Shown here: positions 6,607 to 14,400 of the stretch, one piece after another
How positions within the stretch are numbered: position 1 is the first letter of the stretch
Layout of the letters: each line of letters opens with the position of its first letter
IMG/VR virus record: IMGVR_UViG_3300028388_003475
Span: 1-21,332 of that record
Direction: 5' to 3' (one strand)
Origin: a virus
DNA length: 21,332 nucleotides
The notes under the pieces: generated by a model
What the model saw: the letters and a program-made list of their open reading frames with translations, nothing else
The model's database searches: none
What the model was told of the DNA's origin: nothing
Made by a program: the position numbers and the translations under genes

Positions 6607-7857
6607 ATGGCTACTCCTCTTACAAAAACGCTTTTCGACAGCGTTATCAAAACCTACTACCCGAGATCGTCCGATCTCGTGGACATGGCAATGCGGAAGA
6701 GCCCGCTGCTGCCCAAGGTCAAAAGGGACCCGAACTTCAGCGGCTCGGCAAAGCGCGTGCCCTGGATCGTGGACAACCCGGCAGGCGGGAGCGCGAACTA
6801 CGCCAACGCCCTGACCGACAACTTCGCCGGAAGCTACAAGCACATCCTTGTTGAGCCGATCAGCTACTACCAGCAGATTGGCATCAGCAACATCGCCATC
6901 GACGCCAGCCGCAACGACGCAGGCGCACTGCTCCGCGCTGGCAAAACCGAGCTTGACCGCGGTCTGCAGGCCGTCGGCAACACCATGAGTTACCACTTTT
7001 ACCGCTCCAGCAACGGCGAAGTGGGCCAGGGGGACGGTACCGCCGCCAACCTGACATCCACAACCTGGATCTTCTCCAACCGGAGCGACGTGTTCGACCT
7101 GCATGTTGGCGATCAACTCGTGTTTGCCAGCTCGCGGACTGCCGCGATCCGCTCGTCTACCACGCTGACCATCGCCAGCATCAACCGAAACGCCGGTAGC
7201 GTTGTGCTTTCTGCAACCCCGAACTCGCTGGGTGCTAGCATCGCGGCCGATGACTTCGTGTTCCGCCGCGGTAACGCATACAACAACTCCTCAGCTGTCA
7301 TGGCCTACGGCTTGGCCGACTACGTCCCGGTGTCTGAACCCACGTCCGGAGACTCGTTCTCCGGATCGTCCCTGGACCGCTCGGAGGACAGCCGCATGAG
7401 CGGTGTGCGCGTTGATGGCTCTGCAAAGACCATCGAACAGGGCGCAGTCGAGCTGATCGCGGAAGTGATCAACAACCGCGGAGACGCTGACACCTTCACC
7501 ATCAACCCGCTGCAGGGTGCCAAGCTCGTTGGCGCTTTGTCGTCCAAGGTGTTCTACGATGAGGTCAAGAGCACCGAGAAGAACATCGGCGGAAAGGTTA
7601 TGAAGGTTGCCCTGGGTTCGGTTATCTGTGACCTGGTCATGGATCCGGACTGCCCTGTGGGCTATGCCCATACGCTGTCTACCGAAGATTGGGAGCTGAT
7701 CAGCTACGGCCCGGCCCCAAAAATCCAGGACAACGATGGGAACCAGGTTCGCCAGTCGAGCTCGTTTGACGGCGTCAACGGCTTGCTGGTTGCCTACTAC
7801 AATGTGGTGTGCTACGCCCCACATCGCCAAGGCCGACTGACACTGCCGAGCCTGTAG
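6607..7857 (+). CDS. Major capsid protein, HK97 fold (416 aa)
   Basis: This forms the icosahedral shell. The ATG at 6607 follows AGGGGA at 8 bases. The N-terminal arm (about 1-55) contains KSPLLPKVKRDPNFSGSAKRVPW, typical of this phage capsid family. The E-loop region follows (about 57-100), then the spine helix (about 103-130). Residues about 135-222 appear to be an inserted beta domain: FDLHVGDQLVF, TLTIASINRNAGSVVLS, then a DDFVFRRG strand. The P-domain and A-domain follow. Conserved-looking stretches include DSFSGSSLDRSEDSRMSGVRVDG (from about 249), TINPLQGAKL (298-307), DLVMDPDCPVGYAHTLSTED (342-361) and the C-terminal NVVCYAPHRQGRLTLP. Length and order fit. It directly follows the scaffold gene and is followed by a hairpin. 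Confidence 0.93.
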   Translation: MATPLTKTLFDSVIKTYYPRSSDLVDMAMRKSPLLPKVKRDPNFSGSAKRVPWIVDNPAGGSANYANALTDNFAGSYKHILVEPISYYQQIGISNIAIDASRNDAGALLRAGKTELDRGLQAVGNTMSYHFYRSSNGEVGQGDGTAANLTSTTWIFSNRSDVFDLHVGDQLVFASSRTAAIRSSTTLTIASINRNAGSVVLSATPNSLGASIAADDFVFRRGNAYNNSSAVMAYGLADYVPVSEPTSGDSFSGSSLDRSEDSRMSGVRVDGSAKTIEQGAVELIAEVINNRGDADTFTINPLQGAKLVGALSSKVFYDEVKSTEKNIGGKVMKVALGSVICDLVMDPDCPVGYAHTLSTEDWELISYGPAPKIQDNDGNQVRQSSSFDGVNGLLVAYYNVVCYAPHRQGRLTLPSL

Positions 7858-7869
7858 TCTGAAAAACCC

Positions 7870-7908
7870 GACGGCCCCTCACTGGGAATGCTCGGTGGGG
7901 GGCCAGTC
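7870..7908 (+). terminator. Hairpin after the major capsid gene (possible partial terminator)
   Basis: GGCCCCTCAC (7873-7882) pairs with GTGGGGGGCC (7895-7904) through 10 base pairs including one wobble. Three more pairs (GAC with GTC) form if A7905 bulges. The loop is 12 bases. Only TT follows the stem, so a classical U-tract is lacking. It may act as a weak terminator, an mRNA 3'-end stabiliser or a processing site that raises capsid expression over downstream genes. It lies in the 69-base gap before the next gene. Confidence 0.45.
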
Positions 7909-7926
7909 TTACCCGGAGATCAAAAC

Positions 7927-8289
7927 ATGGCAAACGTCAGCACCCATATTGCCAGGTCGCTAAAGCCGCAAACCGTGTGGTTTACGGTGAAGGCCACCGC
8001 GGACGACGATCTGGAATCAAATGGGTTCACAATCGATGAAAACCCAGAAAACGTCGTGTCTACGATCGCACGCACCGACGAAGGCATTGTGACGATCACG
8101 CTTGCACAGGCATGGGCAGCCCTTGAAAACTGCCTGGTGAGCCTGTCGATCGACGACCACACCGTTACGCTCGACAGCGAAGATGTTGACGGAGCAAAGA
8201 CCGTCGTGCTCACCACAAGGACCGGCGGAGCCGACGCCGACGCCGATTCGGCCGTCTTCAGAATCACCCTTGGGCTGAGGTTGCTGTAA
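7927..8289 (+). CDS. Putative capsid decoration or small structural protein (120 aa)
   Basis: The ATG at 7927 is chosen because CCGGAGAT lies 8-13 bases upstream; in-frame upstream starts lie within the hairpin. The product is small, Thr/Val/Asp-rich and apparently all beta. Strands are visible at QTVWFTVKA (15-23), NGFTIDE (32-38), GIVTITLAQAWAALENCL (53-70), TVTLDSED and KTVVLTTR, ending in an FRITLGLRLL strand. The central pattern (T-R-T-x-x-G-x-x-T-I-T-L-x-x-A-x-x-A-L) and the final R-I-x-L-x-L strand recall a family of small beta-domain phage structural proteins. Position directly after the major capsid gene is the usual place for a decoration protein. The stop overlaps the micro-ORF start as TAATG. 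Function is inferred from location and composition, not from a specific motif. Confidence 0.6.
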   Translation: MANVSTHIARSLKPQTVWFTVKATADDDLESNGFTIDENPENVVSTIARTDEGIVTITLAQAWAALENCLVSLSIDDHTVTLDSEDVDGAKTVVLTTRTGGADADADSAVFRITLGLRLL

Positions 8290-8333
8290 TGGCATGCGGA
8301 AAAAAGAAGGGCAAAGGAAAGGTGAGGCGCTAA
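8289..8333 (+). CDS. Micro-ORF encoding a 14-residue basic peptide
   Basis: The ATG at 8289 overlaps the preceding stop as TAATG (8287-8291). The frame reads MACGKKKGKGKVRR, then a TAA at 8331-8333 that itself overlaps the next ATG as TAATG (8331-8335). GAGG (8277-8280) lies 8 bases before the ATG, a good ribosome-binding distance. Seven of 14 residues are Lys or Arg, and there is one Cys. The DNA between the two overlaps also supplies the ribosome-binding site of the next gene (GGTGAGG, 8321-8327). The ORF could be a genuine tiny protein or a coupling leader that carries ribosomes onto the next start. It is too short to prove coding from composition. Confidence 0.5.
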   Translation: MACGKKKGKGKVRR

Positions 8334-8533
8334 TGGCAAGAGCAGGCTCTGAGGTTGCAAAGATCGTTGAGTACGCAAAAAAGAAGAAGGAATCAAAAGG
8401 CGCCAAAGGCGCCAAGCGCCCGTCAAAGGCGGCGGCCCTTATCAAGGCCATTGAGGGGAAGGACACCTCAGCCGTCGAGGAAGCCCTAAAGGACATAGTC
8501 GACGACTACATGGGAGAATACGAAAACGTCTAA
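8333..8533 (+). CDS. Small Lys-rich/acidic-tailed protein of unknown function (66 aa)
   Basis: The start is the ATG at 8333, with GGTGAGG 5 bases upstream and a TAATG overlap with the micro-ORF stop. An in-frame ATG at 8294 lacks a well-spaced ribosome-binding site. The product has a helical N-terminus (SEVAKIVEYA), a Lys/Gly/Ala-rich stretch (residues 16-34, KKKKESKGAKGAKRPSK) and a helical, acidic C-terminus (AALIKAIEGKD, then AVEEALKDIVDDYMGEYENV). The charge switch from basic to acidic is striking. Its position between capsid decoration-type genes hints at a minor head component, but no family is recognised. The last part matters because residues 47-59 (AVEEALKDIVDDY) recur almost unchanged in the chimeric gene at 9527-9736, including 37 of 40 matching bases. 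Confidence 0.7.
   Translation: MARAGSEVAKIVEYAKKKKESKGAKGAKRPSKAAALIKAIEGKDTSAVEEALKDIVDDYMGEYENV
8471..8510 (+). repeat. Donor copy of a 40-bp dispersed repeat
   Basis: This 40-base segment inside the 66-residue protein gene matches 9656-9695 at 37 of 40 positions with no gaps. Both are read in the same frame, giving AVEEALKDIVDDY here and AIEEALKDIVDDY there. Similarity stops just after the shared CAT at the right edge. Two of the three differences are silent. Confidence 0.85.
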
Positions 8534-8554
8534 ACGCCTGGAGGACAGAAGGAA

Positions 8555-9511
8555 ATGAAATATGTAACCCTTAGCCCCCAGCATCTCGCCCAGGCCGATC
8601 TAACGGAGGCCGCGGCAGACTCCGAGCCAACAACGCTTTACCTGTCGCCTAACGTCTATCGTGTCACTGCCAACACAACCCTGCCTTCAACGTGCAGCAT
8701 CAAGGCGGACTACGGCGCAAAGCTACAAATTGAATCCGGTGTTACGCTGACGGTGAACGGATCTGTTGACTCTCCGCCAAACAACGTGTTGTTTTTTGGC
8801 GCAGGCACAATTGCCGGAACATTTGGCGGTGAGCGCGTTGAGGTGGACTGGTTTGGTGCGGACAATGGTGTCGCCCCATATGGCCAGGTGACGCCAACTC
8901 CCGAAAGGTCCGGCTACCCATGGATCGACAAGATCGATGCAGAGCTTGCTGCCGCTGGTGGCGACGTTGTGATCACCGGTACGGAACTTGTTGGTGAGAT
9001 GGAGTTCGACACCGTTGATGTGACTCTTGGGGACAGCGCAGGGACGCTGACCGTTGTGGCTGCAAAGCCTGGCGTGAGCGGGCTCAGTGTTGAGGTTTTG
9101 GCCAGCGACACTGGAACATCCCTAGGCGTTTCCGTTGCAGATGACGTGATCAGTATCCAGCTTGCAGAAGCTGGGAACACGGCCGCAGAGATCGTGACCG
9201 CATTCAACGCAGACGACGCAGACACCGATGGCGTAGCTCGCTGCACTGCCACCGGATCTGGCACCACCACAAGCGCGGTGGCAGAGACCGCCCTCGCTGG
9301 CGGCGTTGGCGACTACGACAACACAAAGGTGGTCGTGGCTGGCGACGAGCAGGACCCGGCAAACGAAAACGCCGGAGCCGCAACATGGACCGACACGTCG
9401 ATCACGGCTACGGTTGCTGGGGCGAGCCTAACGGCCACAGAGGTTGTTACCATTCGCGTGCAAATCGATGGAGTGTGGTCAAATAGCCTGTCATTTCTCG
9501 TTGGCGCATAG
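8555..9511 (+). CDS. Mosaic beta-rich structural protein, putative head fibre/decoration protein (318 aa)
   Basis: The ATG at 8555 follows GGAGG (8540-8544) and AAGGA. Three parts can be seen. Residues about 25-102 (TTLYLSPNVYRVTANTTLP, GAKLQIESGVTLTVNG, VLFFGAGTIAG, VEVDWFGA) match the short parallel beta-helix start, ending in a W-F/W-G-A motif, seen before pectate-lyase-like repeats in phage spikes and fibres; here the helix is not continued. Residues about 160-250 (TLTVVAAKPGVSGLSVEVL, ISIQLAEAGNTAAEIVTAFN, ETALAGG) resemble a small domain common in phage capsid-associated proteins. Residues about 257-318 look like an Ig/TIG-type sandwich (TSITATVAGASLTATEVVTI, VQIDGVWSNSLSFLV). Location in the head block, ahead of the adaptor, favours a capsid surface protein over a tailspike. 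No catalytic residues are evident. Confidence 0.65.
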   Translation: MKYVTLSPQHLAQADLTEAAADSEPTTLYLSPNVYRVTANTTLPSTCSIKADYGAKLQIESGVTLTVNGSVDSPPNNVLFFGAGTIAGTFGGERVEVDWFGADNGVAPYGQVTPTPERSGYPWIDKIDAELAAAGGDVVITGTELVGEMEFDTVDVTLGDSAGTLTVVAAKPGVSGLSVEVLASDTGTSLGVSVADDVISIQLAEAGNTAAEIVTAFNADDADTDGVARCTATGSGTTTSAVAETALAGGVGDYDNTKVVVAGDEQDPANENAGAATWTDTSITATVAGASLTATEVVTIRVQIDGVWSNSLSFLVGA

Positions 9512-9647
9512 CTAGCCGGAGGCCGCATGGCTCAGACAACCAAGCTAACAGACCTTATTGCTGGGTATAGATTAGGCGCGGAAATCCCAGACAGCATTTC
9601 AGACGCAGACCTGATCACATGGTTTAAACGTGCTGCCAGGGATCTAA
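9507..9647 (+). repeat. Direct repeat copy 1 (adaptor leader plus first 40 codons)
   Basis: This stretch holds the CATAGCTAGCCGGAGG leader, ribosome-binding site and first 40 codons. It matches 9694-9835. From the ATG, 106 of 121 bases agree. The leaders differ by one extra G in copy 2 and one substitution. The fifteen coding differences change 8 of 40 residues, so this is a diverged duplication and not a recent or assembly-derived one. Confidence 0.9.
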
Positions 9648-9736
9648 GCAACGCAGCCATCGAGGAAGCCCTAAAGGACATCGTAGACGACTACATAGCT
9701 AGCCGGAGGGCCTCATGGCTCAGACAATCACGCTAA
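9527..9736 (+). CDS. Chimeric small gene: adaptor N-terminus fused to a copied C-terminal segment (69 aa)
   Basis: The ATG at 9527 follows GGAGG at 4 bases. Residues 1-40 match residues 1-40 of the downstream adaptor at 32 of 40 positions (both begin MAQT and share AEIPDSISDA and RAARDL). Residues 44-56 (AIEEALKDIVDDY) match residues 47-59 of the 66-residue protein encoded at 8333-8533 at 12 of 13. The final 13 residues (IASRRASWLRQSR) come from out-of-frame reading of the adaptor's leader and start. The stop at 9734-9736 lies 22 bases inside the adaptor gene. The copied N-terminal helices would include the part that packs against the portal in related adaptors, so a produced protein might compete with or modulate the adaptor. 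It could equally be a non-functional recombination relic with an intact ribosome-binding site. Confidence 0.65.
   Translation: MAQTTKLTDLIAGYRLGAEIPDSISDADLITWFKRAARDLSNAAIEEALKDIVDDYIASRRASWLRQSR
9656..9695 (+). repeat. Transposed copy of the 40-bp dispersed repeat
   Basis: It matches 8471-8510 at 37 of 40 bases and lies between the two adaptor-leader repeats. It joins the second leader at a CAT shared by both sources (9694-9696), as would result from microhomology-mediated joining. It is read in frame within the chimeric gene. Confidence 0.85.
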
Positions 9737-9835
9737 CAGACCTTATCGCCGGGTGTAGGCTAGACGCGGAGATCCCAGACAGCATTTCAGACGCAAACCT
9801 GATCATATGGATCAACCGGGCTGCCAGGGATCTAA
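9694..9835 (+). repeat. Direct repeat copy 2 (leader and start of the full adaptor gene)
   Basis: This is the counterpart of 9507-9647, offset by 187-188 bases. It contains the ribosome-binding site and first 40 codons of the full-length adaptor gene. Similarity ends right after GATCTAA, where the adaptor continues into its own sequence and the chimera switches to the copied segment. Confidence 0.9.
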
Positions 9836-10377
9836 CCGCGTTTATCTACGACATTAACCCGCGCTGGGGCCTGACAAGTGACACCGTGTCGCTCACCGGT
9901 ACGGAGACGTACAGCCTGCCGTCTGACTTCTACAAGATGCGGGACGCATACGTCGGAACTCCGACTTCTGGTCGTCGCCTTCATGAGATACCCATTTCTC
10001 AGCGCTTTGTCTATCTGAACAACGTCGCAGAGGAGTACCTAGTTTACTACCTGCGCGGCGACACAGAGATTTCAATCCTTCCAACGACCACAACTGGCAC
10101 GCTGACCCTGTTCTACGTACCTACCCTGGCGGCTATGACAACCGGAACCGACACGTTTAACGGGCGTTTCGGATGGGAGGAGTACATCTATGCATGGGTC
10201 GGTATGAAGTTCATGCGTCGTCTGAACGACAGGACCGATGTATGGGAGCGGAGCATGGATAAGATCGAGTCCAGAATCAGGACACAGATCGCCAACATGA
10301 ACCTATCCGGCCCGAGGCAGGCCAGGAATACCGACGCTGAAAGGCTTGCGGAGCAAGACCTGCTACTGTGGACGTAA
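9715..10377 (+). CDS. Head-tail adaptor protein (220 aa)
   Basis: Adaptors bind under the portal ring and connect it to the tail. The ATG at 9715 follows CCGGAGGG. The layout is that of phage adaptor proteins of the P22 gp4/SU10 type. It starts with the N-terminal pattern L-T-D-L-I-x-G-x-R-L-x-x-E-I-x-D-S-I-S-D-A-x-L-I-x-W-I-N-R-A-A-R-D-L (residues about 7-40). Next comes a strand pair with YSLPSDFYKMRDAYVG (about 66-81). Residues about 110-135 give YYLRGDTEISILPTTTTGTLTLFYVP. It ends with a helical tail containing WEEYIYAWVGMKFMRRLNDR (about 154-173) and a long charged helix. It overlaps the chimeric gene by 22 bases, and its TAA overlaps the next ATG as TAATG. Family assignment rests on these familiar patterns. 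Confidence 0.82.
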   Translation: MAQTITLTDLIAGCRLDAEIPDSISDANLIIWINRAARDLTAFIYDINPRWGLTSDTVSLTGTETYSLPSDFYKMRDAYVGTPTSGRRLHEIPISQRFVYLNNVAEEYLVYYLRGDTEISILPTTTTGTLTLFYVPTLAAMTTGTDTFNGRFGWEEYIYAWVGMKFMRRLNDRTDVWERSMDKIESRIRTQIANMNLSGPRQARNTDAERLAEQDLLLWT

Positions 10378-11423
10378 TGGGAGTTAAGACCTTCACGCCA
10401 AAGTCGATCAGGTCCGGCCCATTGTCGCTTCAATCCGTTGACAGGGCCGTCAGGCAGGCGTACGCCGACCTGGACTCGTCCCTGACACCAAGATACACGC
10501 TAACGGACACCACGGCGTCGATTGGTGAGCTGGTTGTCGTTGACACGTCTCTTGGAAACGTTGTTATCTCGCTAAGAGACTACGAGTCTGACATGAACGG
10601 CAAGCGCCTCGCCGTAATCAACATGGGTGGATCCGGGACATGCACGGTTAAGTCAGCGAGGAAGCTGATAAACAAGAGCTTGTCCAGCGTTGAAATTGAA
10701 GATGACGTCATGGCGACGTTCTACCTGTACTCGAAGGGCAACTGGGCGGTTGGCAACCCGAAGTCTTACGGGCCAGCCGCGTACGGCCCAACGTGGTCCT
10801 GGAACGGTACAGACGTTAGCGAACTTGGTTCTGCCAGCGCCGGAGCTGGTCTGTCTTACGGCTCTACGTCGTTCGTGACAAGCTACGGCAGGCCGGCCAT
10901 AAGGCTGTCCGCGTCTGGTGTTGGGCTGTCTCCTGTGCCGCCGAACACATATGCAGTCATTCCCATAACGGGGCACACGCCCACAACGGCGAACTACCGC
11001 GTTGTGATGGAGTGGATCAAAAAAACTGGCCCCGCTTCCGGCGCTGCCGCTGCGGCCGGTCTTGGGGTTGCCGCAAGGTGGGCGTCGTCGACCGTTGCAG
11101 GCGATGGGTACGTCATGCTGCACATTAGCTCGACTGCCCAGCTGGAGATTTTGGCGGGTGGCACGACGACCGTCCTAAACAACACGCTTGTGCATTATCA
11201 GACGTCTCAGGTGGGATCTGCCGGGATAGATGGGTGGGTGAGCGACATGGGCGTATCTGGCTCGTCCGTGCTGACGGTGAAGGCCCCAAGGTTTGGTGTT
11301 CATGTGGACTCATCCGGCACGTACGCGTCTGCCGGCAATGCTGGTATAGTCCTGTACGGCCCAGGAGGCGGTGGAAACTCGTGGGTGTTTGATATCTACA
11401 GGCTGGAAATCTGGGAAGACTAG
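10377..11423 (+). CDS. Putative tail fibre/lectin-like structural protein (348 aa)
   Basis: The ATG at 10377 is preferred over an in-frame GTG at 10368 because it makes a TAATG overlap with the adaptor stop. Residues about 40-123 form a beta-rich phage module (GELVVVDTSLGNVVISLRDY, KRLAVINMGGSGTCTVKSA, VMATFYLYSKGNWAVG) seen in fibre and baseplate-type proteins. From about residue 135 the sequence is rich in Gly, Ser, Thr and aromatic residues, with strands such as YRVVMEWIKKTG, GYVMLHISSTAQLEILAGG and the end WVFDIYRLEIWED. The last part resembles concanavalin/LamG-like jelly-roll domains that bind carbohydrates. A receptor-binding or virion-surface role is therefore plausible. It sits between the adaptor and the nozzle-like gene, so a tail-attached location is likely. 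No catalytic residues are recognised. Confidence 0.55.
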   Translation: MGVKTFTPKSIRSGPLSLQSVDRAVRQAYADLDSSLTPRYTLTDTTASIGELVVVDTSLGNVVISLRDYESDMNGKRLAVINMGGSGTCTVKSARKLINKSLSSVEIEDDVMATFYLYSKGNWAVGNPKSYGPAAYGPTWSWNGTDVSELGSASAGAGLSYGSTSFVTSYGRPAIRLSASGVGLSPVPPNTYAVIPITGHTPTTANYRVVMEWIKKTGPASGAAAAAGLGVAARWASSTVAGDGYVMLHISSTAQLEILAGGTTTVLNNTLVHYQTSQVGSAGIDGWVSDMGVSGSSVLTVKAPRFGVHVDSSGTYASAGNAGIVLYGPGGGGNSWVFDIYRLEIWED

Positions 11424-11425
11424 AA

Positions 11426-14400
11426 ATGGCGTTCAGCAGAACAACGGTTGTTCCACAGCTTCTTGGCCAGGGTATGTCCGCAGGCGAGACTGACCCAAAG
11501 CTGTCCGGGCGCCCGACGTTCGTCAAAAACGGCGTATTCCGCCGCGAGGGGTCTATCGACAAGCGACATGGAACGTCTGTCGCTAACTCGTCTGCTGGCG
11601 GCGATCGCCTGTTCTCGCTTCTTGGCGTGCTGTACTCGTTCGGCCAGGGCGTGCTCTACGCTCAGCATATCGACGACACAAACACAGCGATTGACTCGAA
11701 CAGGATCCATCTTGACGTTGCGGCAACGGACTACTCTTCTGGTACATCTGAAAGAGTTGCATGGAGCGATGCGGCAACGTGTGGTTCTATAGCTGCGACG
11801 GTTGAGATTGAGCGGGTCTCGATCAGCTCATATTCGACGACCATTAGGACGTTCATATCTGGAACCAAGACCCAGCTTGATAGCCTTGTGCTGTTTTCTG
11901 GGAGGCCTCACGCGTCTGCGTTTGCAAAGCTGTTTGTAAAGCAGACCGGGGCGAACGCAGAGCAGATTGGCGTTGGCTACCTGGATCTCGGCGGGTCGTA
12001 CCCAGGCGTAAGGCTGATAGACCCAACAACCGGGGCGATAGGGTCTGAAACTCTCTACTCTCACGCGCCAGCGTTTTCTGATTGGGCATGGGATGTAAGG
12101 GCGCTGAATATTTCCGGAGGGACATCGGACGAGATCGTGTTTGCGTACGTCAGCGCTAACACGGACGTTACCGTTGCCACGTCTTCGGACTACGACACAG
12201 AAAACGGCGGGTCCTCGTACACAAACATCGCCAGGGTTTCCCTGTGCGAGTGGGGTGACGGGTATGCCTGCGTGGCGTATCAGGACGCTCCTGTCTCTAC
12301 GGCGTATCAGGTCACCACATACGCGGCCAGGGTTGCATTTTCTGGCGGTACGTCCATCGGCACACCGGCTTCAGCAGAAGCAACCGCCGCCGATGCGGTG
12401 GTAAACGCTGGCGCCGTTACGTGCGTTGCCGTTTCAGCGTCAAACGTAGACGTGATATGGTCACACGACGGGCTTGTGGCAGACACCTACGCCAAGAAGA
12501 CCCAGATCCGGCGGTTTTCGTCCGCTGGCACATTCCCGGCTGCGGCGACAACGCTGTCCATGGTTGCCCACCCAGCAGCGGATGCATTCTACGCCCAGTC
12601 AAAGACCCTTCTGCCGATGGCAATCGGAAACAGCACCGAGAGGACCCTCTGCATAGTCGACGCAAACAGCGGCGGAATCGAGGGCACGTCTCTGAACGAG
12701 GAGCTGCTTGACGTTGTTGACGAGTTTTACACAGACGCTGCGGTTGGAACGTCGTACGGTGTTCTGCCTGGTACAACTGAGTCGTCTAGGAAGTCTGCCA
12801 CCGGGGTGTACTACATGGGCGCAACCGTTGAGTCGTCGTTTGACGGTGATACCGGATCTGCGTCTGTTGAGATTGAAACAGACCCGCCCATGCCGAGAGT
12901 CCTAGAGCTGAACGGCGTTGCGATGTTTGCTGGTTCAGTTCCAAGGATTCTGTCCGGCGAGAGGTACGATATGTACTCTCCGGTAAATGCCCCGGAGATT
13001 GTATCTGCAACGGCAAAGGGTACTGGGGATGCACTTACGTCCGGGATCACGTACAAGTATCAGGCGTGTTACGCCTACTACGATGCGTCTGGGGCGATAC
13101 TGTACGGTCCAATGTCGCGCGTGTACTCTGTGACGCCAGCGTCTACCAAGGATTACGACGTTGAGGTACTGTGCCACCATGTAGACCAGAACCAGGACTC
13201 GATCGACGTGCTTCTGTTTCGGTCATATGAGGACACAGAGAGATCCGTCCTTGTTGCTTCTGCGCAGTGCTCATCTACGTCCGCAACGGTTACACTAACA
13301 GACTCAGTCAATGACTCTCAGATTGTTGCACCTGGCGGATTTTATACGGCTGCCTACACGGACGGGGCGCTTTCCTACGCCGCGTGCCCCGGGCACCGGG
13401 TACACGGTCTGTCGCAGGGTCGATACTGGGCCGTACCACGGTCGCATGAGTCAACTAGGGCGTGGTACTCGAACACAACCAGGCCCGGGGCGCAGGTGTC
13501 TTTCTATGGCGGGTGGATAGAACTACCAGAGCACGGCGGAAAGGTAAACGGCGTTGTAGAGCTTCTGGACAAAACGCTGTTTCTGAAGGAGAGCGCAATC
13601 TACGCCGTTGATGGCCAGGGGCCAAATGCTCTAGACGAGGGTCAGTTTGTTGGCCCGTACCTGATTGACGGCACGATTGGCTGCTCTAACCCGGATTCGA
13701 TAGCGAAGTTCGGCCTGAATATAATGTTCGAATCACTCTGCGGCATCTACGTGATCACTCCCGGTCTGGAGCTAGCGCCGGTTGGGTCTGACGTTAAGTA
13801 CTACACAGACAACGCGACAATCAACACGGCGATAACGCTGCCGCCAACGTCTGAGGTTGTGTTTTTCACGTCTGGCGCCGCCATGTCTGACGGCGAGGCC
13901 CTTGTCTACAGCTACAGGTTCAACGCATGGTCGGTGTGGGACAACCACAAGTGCCACTCTGCGGCCTACACTGTTAACCCGAACGTATCCAGCGCAGACC
14001 AGCCAGGGTCGCTCTATATCCTGGACACTGACGCTGGGGAGATAATCAGGACGCTGGACGGCACCTACTCCGACGGAGGGGAGTGGATTGAGCTAATGGT
14101 TGTTGGCCCATGGGTGGCAAGGAATCAGGTCGGCGGGTACAAGCGTGTGCTCAGTGCGGAGCTTTTGGGCCAGAAGGTCACAGATTGCACGATCAACATG
14201 GACATCGGGTATGGCTACGACGACCACTTCGTCGAGCCGCACTCCAGGGACCTGTCGGATCTAGAGAACATAACCTGGGCTGGCCACCTAGACGGCGCAG
14301 ACGCTGGCGCGACGCACGCCAGGCAGGCGATGCTCATAAAGGCATGGCCCAAAAACACGCGCTGCACGGCCTGCCGTGTTAAGATCTATGACGAGATGCC

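Noticed and set aside
8294-8332. Upstream ATG giving a 79-residue form of the Lys-rich protein
   Set aside because: The only nearby ribosome-binding site (GAGG, 8277-8280) is 13 bases away and fits the micro-ORF ATG better. The ATG at 8333 has its own GGTGAGG at 5 bases.
9694-9736. Programmed frameshift joining the chimeric gene to the adaptor
   Set aside because: The frames are offset suitably, but no slippery heptamer or clear downstream structure is seen in the overlap, and the adaptor has its own strong ribosome-binding site.
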